46,244 bases of DNA from Brachionus plicatilis (Eukaryota > Rotifera > Eurotatoria > Ploima > Brachionidae), in contig QEOQ01000688.1 in the NCBI GenBank assembly GCA_010279815.1, forward strand, positions 354,431 through 400,674, given 5' to 3'. Below, piece by piece: positions 9,924 through 20,400 of this stretch; the first letter of the stretch is position 1; each line of letters starts with the position of its first letter. A program made the position numbers and the translations under genes. Under the pieces are notes generated by a model that was not told where the DNA came from, did not search any database, and worked only from the letters and a program-made list of their open reading frames with translations.

Positions 9924-12504
9924 TTTTCATTATCAAAATTTTTTTAAATTTAATATTTTTTATTTTTATTAAATTTTTTTTTAATTCTGTTGTATCCTTG
10001 ACAAAATTTTATTCAATTTTTTAATTTATTAGAAAAAAAATTGTCTTTGCTTCAAATGAGCATCACGTATTAATTTGCGGAGGAATTTTTACGTCAAAAT
10101 TGAGTCATCCAAAAACCTCTTTAAAAAAAAGCCAAAAAAATAAATTGAGTTTTTGGGTAAACAAAATTTAGTAAATTTTTTAATCGTTTTTTATTTTCTA
10201 ATTGGTAAACAAATTCTGAAAAAAAAAACTATCGGAAGAAAATTAAAAAGCAAAATTTTGGCATTAATAAGACTCTTAGGATCCAAATTATGCTACGGCT
10301 CTACATAGGCCACTGGAATTCAAGCATGTGCATTTTTTGTCTAAATCTAAAAGCAAAACTATGATTTTTTTAATGATAGGCAAATAAAGTCATCGTTTAG
10401 GAAGTCTTTAGTTTATATTTTGTTTGTTGACTAAGAACGTTCATGACAGAGCAATGCTTTGCGTCATGTTCTATTTTATGACAAGAATTAAATTATTTAC
10501 TCACTAGATTTTTTAAATTAAAAAAGAGCACATATAAAAGAATTGAAAACAAAAATTTTGATTATTTGAAAAAAAGACAATATTTTTGAAATTTTAATTC
10601 TTATTAAATAATAAGTGTTAAAAATTGACATAAAAAAACTATGAGTAAAGATCCAACTTAAAATATTCAATCTAGTTTATTTCAATGCGGGGGACTAACA
10701 AGATGAATAACAATTAATTAGAAAAAAATGCATTCCGTCATCAAAAATAGTTAAAATAAATTTTATGAATAAAGTGTTAGCTCAATTTTAAATTTAACAT
10801 TAATAGAAAATCTAATTAAAATTTTTTTTTTATCTAGATTTATTCAGATTATTAAATTTAATTTTGATTAATTAACCTATTTTTAGTAAAAGTGAGGCGA
10901 ATTGACCAAAAAGCTGTTTGATCAAAATTCGAAAACTGATTATGATAAAATTTAAATTATTTTTTTAATCATAAAAGCCCATAAATCTATCCAAAACAAG
11001 TTTTTTTATGATATGTCGGCTTTGTTTGACCATAATTTAAATCAAATTTTTTTCTAATGAATCATTATAAAATGATTAGACAAAATAATGAAAGTCATGC
11101 ACACTGTAAGACCACGCATTGCTTCAATGAGTTTAAAACTAATTATTGAGGAAAATTTTTAGCCTCAAGTTATTTTCAAATCTATGAATAGTCTCCTAAA
11201 AGGTGATATTATTTTAATTTAAAAAATCTAGTCAGGAATTCTAAATTTTTTATTAAACATTAAAAACTCAAAGCTCAGTAAGATCTAAGCCTGTCACCAT
11301 TAAAAAAAGATTAAGCCATTAAATTCAAGCTTATTTTCTAATACATGAATTTTTTGAAGTTTAAGTTTTTAAAAGTTCAAAACTAATTTTGTTTTTTTAC
11401 TAAGTTAAGTGGCGAAATTTTCCAAAATTTTATATTATTTAAATACAAAATGTTTTTCCTTCATGAAATAAATAGCAGAGCAGCATAAATTAGGCGAAAT
11501 TTTTTGTCCTAGTTGACGAGCGAAAACTTTTAAGTTTGTCAAAACTAGAAAAAATAGTTGATTTCTAAGAAAATTATTTAAAAGTTAGCTTTGAATATAA
11601 ATAGTTAATCTGGTTGTGTTTACACAGGAATTTTTTAATATAATTAACGAAAAAGTCAAACATGATATTCAAATTTTTGTTTAAAATACCTTTGAATCAA
11701 AAATTTTTAGATTAAAAAAATATTTAGAAAATTTTTTTGTTGCCTTTCAATTGTTTTTTTATCCAGAATTATTAAAAAAAATTGGAAATCCAATTAAAGA
11801 ATCCCAAAAAATGGGAAATCTTATGGTTTTCTGTAACCTAGGTTTTAATTCTTATTTATATTTACAATTCTTTGTTAATAAGATTGAGTCAATTCTAAAT
11901 TTTAGCCAAAGGTTATTGCTCAATTGTTGAGTAATGTTTGTTGAATGTCAATTGATTCAGATAGATTTTTAAGCCCAGCAATTTTAATTGTTTACTTTTT
12001 TTGAAATTTATCCGACGTTTGAATAATTCTTTAAGTTTTTTTGCGTCATTGCGACTTTTAGACGTATTTTTTTCATTATTTTGAAGTGATATAATTTTTG
12101 AAATATTCCTGCCGCTTTTTTTTTATTAAATAAAATTTCCTGTCTAATTATTAGAAGTAAAAAACTTAAATTTTTTATATGTGTTTAATTTAAATAAACG
12201 TACACTTCCGTTCAAATTTATATTTGAATTTTTAGGGAGTAAGTTTTTTTTAAATTTAGCTCTTTTGGATTGAAATTACACCCGAATAAATCAGTGCTGC
12301 TATCTAGCATTGTGACTAGGGTCTTGACGCAGATAATCTTCAAATTTTGATTAGCAATTTTTAATTTGGGAAACTTTTTTCTTTTAATTAGACCTCATAA
12401 ATTTTGGAATGAATTTTTATTTAACCGCGAAGGTGATCATGGAACCGAATCATTTATTTTAATTAAATAAATTGTTTAAATTAATAAAAATTTTTATTTA
12501 GAAA
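9924..12504. other. Intergenic region upstream of the elevenin gene
   Basis: About 2.6 kb of AT-rich DNA with no recognisable gene or transposon. A pyrimidine-rich stretch ending in TTTATTTAG just before 12502 looks like a 3' splice site. An upstream 5'-UTR exon of the elevenin gene may therefore lie in this region. Confidence 0.45.
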
Positions 12505-13131
12505 ATGAAATTAGATGAGAGTCAGAAAATTATTTTTAGCAAAAAAAATATTTCAAAGCAAACAAATAATCCTGCCCTAATTGAAACAATTAGATCAGTC
12601 GGTAACCAATTTGGAACAATAAATTCAGTAGTGAAGTTAAATAAAATGATTATTTGCTTGTTATTGTTTGTAATGTCAGTGCGCACCTTGGAAGCAAGGT
12701 TTATTGGTTATAAAAACTTTGAAAATTTTTGCCGGTAATTTTAAATGAATTGTAAAGATTTTGAGTTTTTATTTAATTATTTTAGAAATTTTCCACTACA
12801 TATGGCTTGTATGGGTGCTTTTGCTGGTGGCGGAAAAAGGTCCTTTGACATGGATGCGATTCCAGTTGATGATATTCACTCGGTTCACCAAGGCAAAAAG
12901 AGTCTGATTGAACGGGTCTTGTCAGATATTCAATCTTACAAAAAAAAAAAAGATTTGAAAAAAAATTATTCAAATTTTTTTAATGCAAAGCCCCTGGAAT
13001 ATGACTACGAATCCGATTTGATGTATCCAATCTCAGATGAATACGAAGATGAGTTGAGTATCAAGCAAAAAGTTTTTCTTTTAAAATTATTAGATAGACT
13101 TTCGGAAAAATATGAAAAAGAGAAAAAATAG
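12505..13131 (+). CDS. elevenin: Elevenin-type neuropeptide precursor
   Basis: Secreted peptide precursor in two exons, 12505-12734 and 12786-13131; the 51-bp GT-AG intron interrupts an Arg codon. The likely start is the ATG at 12646, which begins a signal peptide (MIICLLLFVMSVRTLEA, 17 residues) and gives 144 residues; the upstream in-frame ATG at 12505 would add 47. The mature peptide follows directly: RFIGYKNFENF, then CRNFPLHMACMG, AFAGGG and a KR cleavage site at 12835-12840. The pattern C-x2-F-x5-C-x-G, its place right after the signal peptide and the single dibasic site match elevenin precursors of molluscs, annelids and arthropods as I know them. Gly before KR predicts C-terminal amidation, and the two Cys should form a disulfide. 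The 95-residue C-terminal part is acidic and then Lys-rich, with no further clear peptide. An acceptor-like site before 12505 suggests a 5'-UTR intron. Confidence 0.78.
12735..12785 (+). other. 51-bp intron within the elevenin loop
   Basis: GTAATT...TTATTTTAG. It splits the codon right after the first Cys (CG|A). The downstream open frame resumes exactly in phase, and removal of the intron creates the C-x8-C loop, which supports its reality. Confidence 0.8.
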
Positions 13132-13882
13132 TTTTTTGTATTATTAATTTTTTTTTAAATATATCTATTTATGGTTCTAATTATTATAAAATTTTATTAA
13201 TTGGTTTAAAATGTTTTTATTTTTCGTTTTAAAAATCTGATTCATTTTCAATTTTACAGATAAATAATTTTAAAAATTAATTAGAAGAATAATTTGCTTA
13301 AAAATACACTTTAAAAGACTTTTGTCAAGGAATTACATTAAATCATTAAAAAAAGTTGGACTAATTTTAGGCTTAAATATTTTGCTTGGCCCTAATAATA
13401 AAAATAAAAATAATAAAAATTACCCCCAATTTTTTAAAAGCCTTTCAAATTTAATATATAATAATCTGATAGAAAATTACCTAAAATTAAAATATAAAAT
13501 ATTAAATATTATTTTTTTTTAATTATCGATTCTTTGTTTGAAAACAAAAATTCATCTAAATCATACGAAATTTACTTGAATTAAAATAATGAATTTAAAA
13601 AATTAATTTTTTTGTGGATTAAAAACATGTAATAAAAATATTAATAATTCTGCAATTTAAAATTTTTTCTGTCGAATTCTCTTTTTTTGATCACCAAAGC
13701 AGCCTAAATTGAAATAAATAATAATCACTCACGTGAACACTAAGTCAATCTATTCCATTCCAAGCATCTTACAAAATTCCTTTCAAAGATTGATAAGGCC
13801 AGCTATGAATTTTTTGTTTAAACAGGATGTTGAGAAAATTTCAAAAAAGCGTAAAAAATCTGCTGGATACGATAAGATCTGC
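13132..13882. other. Elevenin 3' flank
   Basis: AT-rich, with no gene recognised. The open stretch at 13322-13522 is Asn/Lys/Leu-rich low complexity and is not called. Confidence 0.5.
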
Positions 13883-13891
13883 CATGAATTC

Positions 13892-14170
13892 TAATTAGTA
13901 GACAAATTTAAACTCTAATAACTTTTGAACGGAAAGTGATAAAATTATTCTGCAAAATGTTACATATTGTAACAATTTTGTTGCACCTAAAAATAATGAT
14001 CTGCAATAACTCTGTTACTGTGCAAAATTTGCACTCCATTAAAAAAGATGCCCGATCCACTCTGCATTATTTTTGCAGATCCATTTATTTAGGTGTAATA
14101 AAATTCTGACAAAATTTAACATTTTGCAGAATAATTTTATCACTTTCCGTTCAAAAGTTATTAGAGTTTG
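13892..14170. mobile_element. Foldback element with 9-bp target duplication
   Basis: It is flanked by the 9-bp direct repeat CATGAATTC (13883-13891 and 14171-14179). About 53 bp of near-perfect inverted repeat, starting AAACTCTAATAACTTTTGAA, lies at 13910-13962 and 14118-14168, with weaker pairing further in. The left end carries extra bases outside the inverted repeat. The centre has TCTGCAA and TTTGCAGA motifs like the element at 7815-8167. No coding capacity. Confidence 0.65.
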
Positions 14171-14255
14171 CATGAATTCGCAATGTGAAATTTTAGTACA
14201 ATATAATTTAATAATTTAATACCGTAAACTCGTGACCATTACTTTCGGAACAACG

Positions 14256-14797
14256 TCAAAATTTGGGTTTATTCCATACGGAACTAATACCATCGAAACC
14301 ATGTTATAAAATTTTTTTATTTTTTTTAGAATAAACCTTGACGTCTGACTTTAAACTAAGAGTAAGCGCAAAACTTTGATTTTATTTTTAGAATAATTTC
14401 GAATTTATTTTGCAATAAACTTAAAAAATTGTAGAGTTAAATTCGAAATTAAAAAAAATTAAAAATTTAACTTTATTCTAATTTTTGTATTTATTCTAAG
14501 AGTAAAAATTAAATTTGATTAAAAATTAAAAATTAAAATTAAATTTAAAATTAAAAAATTCGATTTAATAACCAAAAAAAACTTTTTAAAAAATTTATTT
14601 TTTATTTTGCCTAATAATTTTATCATTTTCGTTAAGAGGTAGCCTTTTTTTACCACTTTTCTTTGGTGTTAATTGATTTCTAGAATAAAGTTTAATTTTT
14701 AAATTTTTTTCAGGTTTATTTAAAAAAAAAAATTAAAAAAATTGTATAACATGGTTTCGATGGTATTAGTTCCGTATGGAATAAACCCAAATTTTGA
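14256..14797. repeat. Inverted repeat with ~80-bp arms
   Basis: The left arm, 14256-14336, begins TCAAAATTTGGGTTTATTCC. The right arm, 14713-14797, is its reverse complement, nearly identical over the first 70 bases and including ACTAATACCATCGAAACCAT. The interior is AT-rich and non-coding. It is probably a non-autonomous foldback transposon; I found no convincing target duplication. A degraded related piece occurs near 37030-37065 (TCATTGAAACCATGATATAA). Confidence 0.65.
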
Positions 14798-14816
14798 AAT
14801 AAATACAATATTGCAC

Positions 14817-14961
14817 AAAATTGTACAAAAGAATTCCAAACTCTGCTAATACTCTGAAATTTATTGCATAGTTTAATCAAGTATTTTTTGATGGTGTGCA
14901 TTTTAAAAAAAATTGCAGAGCTTTTGCAGAGCCAAGAATTCTTTTGTACAAATTTGACTTT
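14817..14961. repeat. Small foldback repeat (TTGTACAAAAGAATTC ends)
   Basis: The left side TTGTACAAAAGAATTC and its reverse complement near 14935-14955 form inverted ends. The inside includes CTCTGC/GCAGAG pairs, the motif shared with the other foldback elements in the window. Confidence 0.5.
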
Positions 14962-14994
14962 TGGAATAAAAAATCACTTTTTATTCATGATTTA

Positions 14995-15105
14995 GAATTC
15001 AAAATAACGGAGGAATACAAAACGGGTTTCAGTTCACGATACATTTAATACCCAACTCAATTGTGCAATTGCTACCTTACAATTTCTTTTTTCCTGAAAC
15101 GTTCA
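14995..15105 (-). repeat. Dispersed repeat, copy B (inverted relative to copy A)
   Basis: The reverse complement aligns with 6750-6830 through GTAAGRTAGCAATT, ATTGAGTTGGGTATT and AAACCCG. Diverged copies 8 kb apart and in opposite orientation indicate a dispersed, probably retroposed, element. Confidence 0.5.
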
Positions 15106-17449
15106 ATGCCTAAACATTAAGCGTTTGTAATTACTCACTTTAATTTTTTTTCTTTATTTTGTTTTTATGTATTTTACTTTAATTTTTTTTTTAATTTGTT
15201 AATTGTTTGATTTTTACGATTTTTAGTCTGAAGAAGCTTTAGCTCGGTACAGATTAATACTGAAACGATAAAAAATATTGCTAAAATGTGGAAGCAAACA
15301 ACATTTAAACCTTGTGAATCTCCACTAGATGTCTGATTATTAAAAATATCTATTAGGTATTTGACTAAGAGGTATTTGATTTTTGAATTTTACTAAGATA
15401 TTCTTCTTATTTTCAAGAATTGTTTAAAGTTAAAAAGCTATAAGTCAAGTCCGGACTTTAAATTTATGGTATTTTTAAAGTCCAAGTCAAAGACATTAAT
15501 TTTTATGGATGGTAATTAGCTTTATTGCACAAATAAATAATTTTTGTTCAAAATAATTAGTTAATGTCAAAAAAAAAAAAATTATTTTTTAGGAGAAAAT
15601 TTCTTATAATTTCTTATCTAATTAGAATAAAAACTTAGCTTTGCACTAAAATAATTAGTTTCTTTTTTTATTTTTTTGCTTATTCTTATTATCTTTTGAC
15701 AAAAATAATTTATTTCGTACTTAAATGAAATTTTGATCATAACTGAAAGATAGTCGACTTATAAAAAGAGTTTAAGAGATTAAAGCTATCTTATTATGGC
15801 AAAAAGTGGATTTAGTGAAAAGACTTCGAGATTGCTTTAGAAATAACCAACCCGAATATTAGTTGTTCTTATAGTTACTTTTTTTAAGAAAGTACTTTTG
15901 TTTTCACATAATTTGATTAGCTGTTAATCAAAAATTTATAGGATAATTTTATCGTTTCTGGGATAATTTTATTTAGAAAAATTAAAATTTAAATATTTTT
16001 TTATTCTTTTATTTTAAAGCTTGCATTAATAATTAATTGCACTTTCTAGAGAAAAACTAGGCACATTTTTAGAAAGCTTGTTAAATTCTCTTCAAGAAAA
16101 ACGGGGGTCAGTAGGGGGTCAGGTTTTTAAAAATATAAAAATATTCATTTCCACAAAAAATAAAAATTTTTGAGAAAAACTAGTTTGATTTTCAAAAAAA
16201 AGAGAAAATTCAAACTAAATGATAAATTAAAACTTTTAAAAATATTTTTGCATTGAAAAATAAATGGGGGTCAGAAAATTTTAAAAAATTGGGGGTCAGT
16301 ATTTTAGTAGGACCCGTTTAATTGAAGACAAGATTTAAAAATATGAATAAAAATAAAAATTTATGAATTAATTCATAATATGTGGAAGCAGCAGCCTTTA
16401 CTACGATTATTCAACCCATAGGGTTATCGTTTATAAGTTAAGACCATCTCAATTTTATTTCTGCAATACAGGTAATATTCTCTCTTTAAAATAATAAAAA
16501 TAAATAAAAAATAAATAATAAAAAATTTTTATAATAGATAAAATAATGTTATTTTAGTTAATACAATGCTTTTAAAAACTTTTTAATAGAAAAGCAATTT
16601 TCTTAAATATTTTTTATAGAAGAATTAACAAAACATTTAAAATATGATTTAAACGTAAAAATTTTTAATTAATAAAAATGTCCGCTGACTGGTTCAGGCT
16701 TGTAAATCGTTGTGGCATGTAAATTGTAAATTCAAGCTCATTAAAATTTTTTTTTTGAATAAAAGGTTTTTTAAAAAAAAGGGAAATTGATCAAGCCTTA
16801 AATTTTTAGATTACCATCAAAAAAAAACATCAAAAGAGCAAAGATAGCACATTTTTTATTTCTTAAATAATTTTATTATCAAAAAAAAACCGAATTAAAT
16901 AAAATTTAATCTTTTTAAAAAATTACAGTATTAAGACTCCAAATTATCCTCAACTTCAAATATACAAGTTCAGTCAAATGACTTTTTTTTTACTTTTTTT
17001 AAGATTCTAAATGGATCATACAGCTAAAACAATTTTTTAGTTTTAAAAAATGATTCACTTTTAAACACATGAAACGGTGTGTTGATAAAAAAATCTTAGT
17101 TTAAACATAAAGAATTGCAGGTAAGATATTGAAACAATTAACTTATAAGACATCAAAAACAATTTCAAGTGGCAATTCAATTTTTCATTAATAACGAAAT
17201 GCTGAGACAAGGATACAAGCCATTAATTTTGAATTAAATTTTCTTTTTTGAAATTAAAATAATTAAATTAGAAATTTAAAATATTTAAAATAAATAAAAT
17301 ATATTTAAATAATAAATCCTAAAATTTAATGATTTATTATTTTAAGAAATATTTAAAAAAAAGTTATTTTATAATTCGGTGACATTTACTAAAAAACATA
17401 ACAATATTTTACACAAGCACCTCAATCAATGAGACACTTTACAACAATT
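15106..17449. other. AT-rich region downstream of the Ser-rich gene, with minor repeats
   Basis: No gene is recognised. Near 15229-15275, CTGAAGAAGCTTTAGCTC followed by CTGAAACG resembles retroelement-terminal hairpins and is faintly like hammerhead core sequences. Near 16100-16310, four copies of GGGGGTCAG lie in about 200 bp. A small hairpin around 16178-16222 pairs CTAGTTTGATTTTC with GAAAATTCAAACTA. Confidence 0.4.
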
Positions 17450-20400
17450 CTAGACTAATTTATAAGAATTAAGCAAAACCGATTCAGTTTGACTATTGAT
17501 ATCACAAAGTGAGTCAAAATCCTTGAACGTTTTCTTATCACTGCCGAACAAATTTTGCGAATTATTCAGGTAATTTTTTGTAATAAATGGCTCGTATTTT
17601 TTCCTTGAGACAGTTATTGCCGGTGAATTAATTGCAGATGAGTCAGTCGAACTAATCGGATAATGAATTTGATAGTCGTTGGTTTTTCTCAAGCATCTTT
17701 TATTTTTTTTAGCTTTTCGTTCGGCGCTTTTGAGCGAATTGTCATAGTCACTTTCTTTACTCACTGGCAGCGGAAAGCGAATGCTTGTTCTGTTTGCTTT
17801 CTTCGAGCTGAAACCATCTGTATCCAATTTTTTAGACAAAAACTTGAAAATTTAAATTAAAAAAAGAAAATTTTAAATTTATTAAAAAATAAATTTGTCT
17901 AGATTTTTTTAAATTTTTTTCTTCAATTTTTTAAAATTGGGAAAAGCTAGCAAAATTTTCTCAAATGAATTCAATGTGAAAACTGGCTAAAAAATTAGAG
18001 CCTAAAAACAAAATAAAAAAATGTACGTTCTCACAAAATTTAATGGGTCAGGTAGAACGAAACATATAAAAAGATAAAAAATCATAAATAAAGAAAATAA
18101 AATATATAGAAAAATATTGATTTAATTAATGAGAAAAAAAAACATATAACCAATTTTTTAAAAAGATAAAAACATTAATTCAAAGTCCAATCTTTTTTAA
18201 TATTTTTAGTTTAAAAAAAATACAATCAATTTAAAATAAAAGATAAAAAGTAAAAATTCAAATCATTTGGGCAAATAGAAGAATTAACTTTTTCACGTAA
18301 ATTTACAGGTATTTTAACACATTTTTTATCATTATTAGCTGAAAAATTAAAATTAAAATTATTTTTCTAAAAAACTTATAAATTTTTCAACTGGAGAATT
18401 TTAACTATTTCTTTAAACTTTTCTTGAATTATATTCAGTCTTTATTTTGTCTCATATTAACTATTTAACACTAGAAGCACCAACGAGTCAAAATGACTCT
18501 TTTACGATTTTTTGCCGCTAAAATCGTCAATTTTTGTTATTTGAGCATAAATTTTTTTTTTCAGCATAAAAATAAGAATATCTTTCTAAATTAACTAAAT
18601 TTAAATTCAAAAAAAATAGTTTTTGTGCCAAATCAAGTATATACTACTGGAAGCACCAACGAGTCAAAATGACTCTTTTTTCAGTGTATTTCCGCTAAAT
18701 CTAAGTATTTTTTTTTTAAATTTTTTTCATTAGCATAATTTTTTTCAGCATTAAAAATAAGAATAACTTTATAAATTCAAATAAAAAAAATTTGTTCAAA
18801 TTCGTTTATGTGGTAATTAAAAAGCGACAAATTTTTGTTCAAAATGTAAAAAAGCAGAGTGTGGATATTGTACAAAAGAAATAGAGAGTATTTGTAAAAA
18901 GTGTGATTGACCATGGATATTTTATAAGGCCTAAGAAAAGACTGAAATTTATTAATTTACTATTTTTATTGAATGATTCAATTAATTTCAGTTAACTTTT
19001 TTCTTAGTTTTGTTTTCTTAAATAATAAGATAAGCTACGATTTTTTAGTTTCAACATAGTTTCGAGTTTGTATCCTAAATATTTCAAATTGACATTCAAA
19101 TTTTTAATTTCGAACATATTTAATAATTAATAAACTGAATTGAATATTAGAACTTACCACTAATATCACAACCCTTTGATATTTACTTTTTAACACTATA
19201 TATCAATTGTTTACTAAATATAATTCTTTCTTTTTCTTATTAGAATGTATTTCCAATTTTTTTATTCTTGTAAAATTTAATTAACTTTTTTAACCCTAAA
19301 ATTTTTATTGTATATTTCTATCAGTGTTTTATCTCATTATGTGGAACGAGCTACCATAGGCGACCTCTCATGTAGGCCGCCTCTTCAAGCTAGTCTTGCT
19401 GTAGCTTTTTTATAATAATAATAATCAGACTTGGGATACTGACAGTATTATACTGATCAGTATCAGTATATTTCAGTATTCAGCATTACTGATACTGTTA
19501 CTGATACTGATCGTTAAAATATTGCTACTGACTGGAGCTGATAATCAGTATTTCAGTATTACTGGAAAATACTGAAAATTAGAAAAAAAATTTAAAAATG
19601 TCAAATTAATTTTGAAACATATTTTTTTTTTTGTTTCATCAATTTACATGTTTATGTAAAATGGATATAATTGTTTTAAAAACAAACAAAAATAAAAGGG
19701 GCGGTTAATAGAAAATTTGAACTTATTTTCTTTCATTATATCCAGGGAAATTTTTTGTATTCAGGCTACCTCAGCAAAGATCGAACAGGTATTTTTGGTA
19801 TCTGGATTTTTAATGAGACCACATCGAAGTCGATTCACATACAATAACCTTTCAAATTTAATGTTCTTAAAATGTAATAAGGATTACCTTTAAAAATAAA
19901 AATTCTATTTTTTTTTGTTAAATTTTAAAAAAATTTTGAAATAAGTCCGATATAAACTTTATTTGTTTGTTTTTGTATTTTTATCTGAATGGTCACAAAA
20001 TTGACAAAAAGACTGAAATATATTTTATTAGAAAATTTAAATTTTTTTTTAAAAACATGATTTTATACTGATAGCCTTAATACTGGTACTGGCTGATTTC
20101 GATACTGAATTTCATCCTCAATACTGAATACTGACTGATACTGATTGGGCTTAATACTGTTACTGACTGATACTGATTTTTCTTATACTGTTCCCAAGTC
20201 TGATAATAATAATAACTTAATTTTTTAAGAAAGCGAAACATTTTGTAAATGCCTACATAATACACCGACAAAAAAAGCGTTAAAGATTATTTTTTTATTT
20301 TAAGTTTGTATCTTACTTCCTATCTTTTTCACATCATGTAAACCCATGGCATTGTGAATTTTAGTACAAATAAAACAAAAACAAAATATTAAAACTGCCA

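Noticed and set aside
13322..13522. 66-codon plus-strand frame
   Set aside because: Asn/Lys/Leu-biased low complexity, no domain, no splice support.
20077..20271. Minus-strand frame rich in Tyr/Ser/Gln
   Set aside because: It is produced by the ACTGATACTG repeats at the right end of the hAT element.
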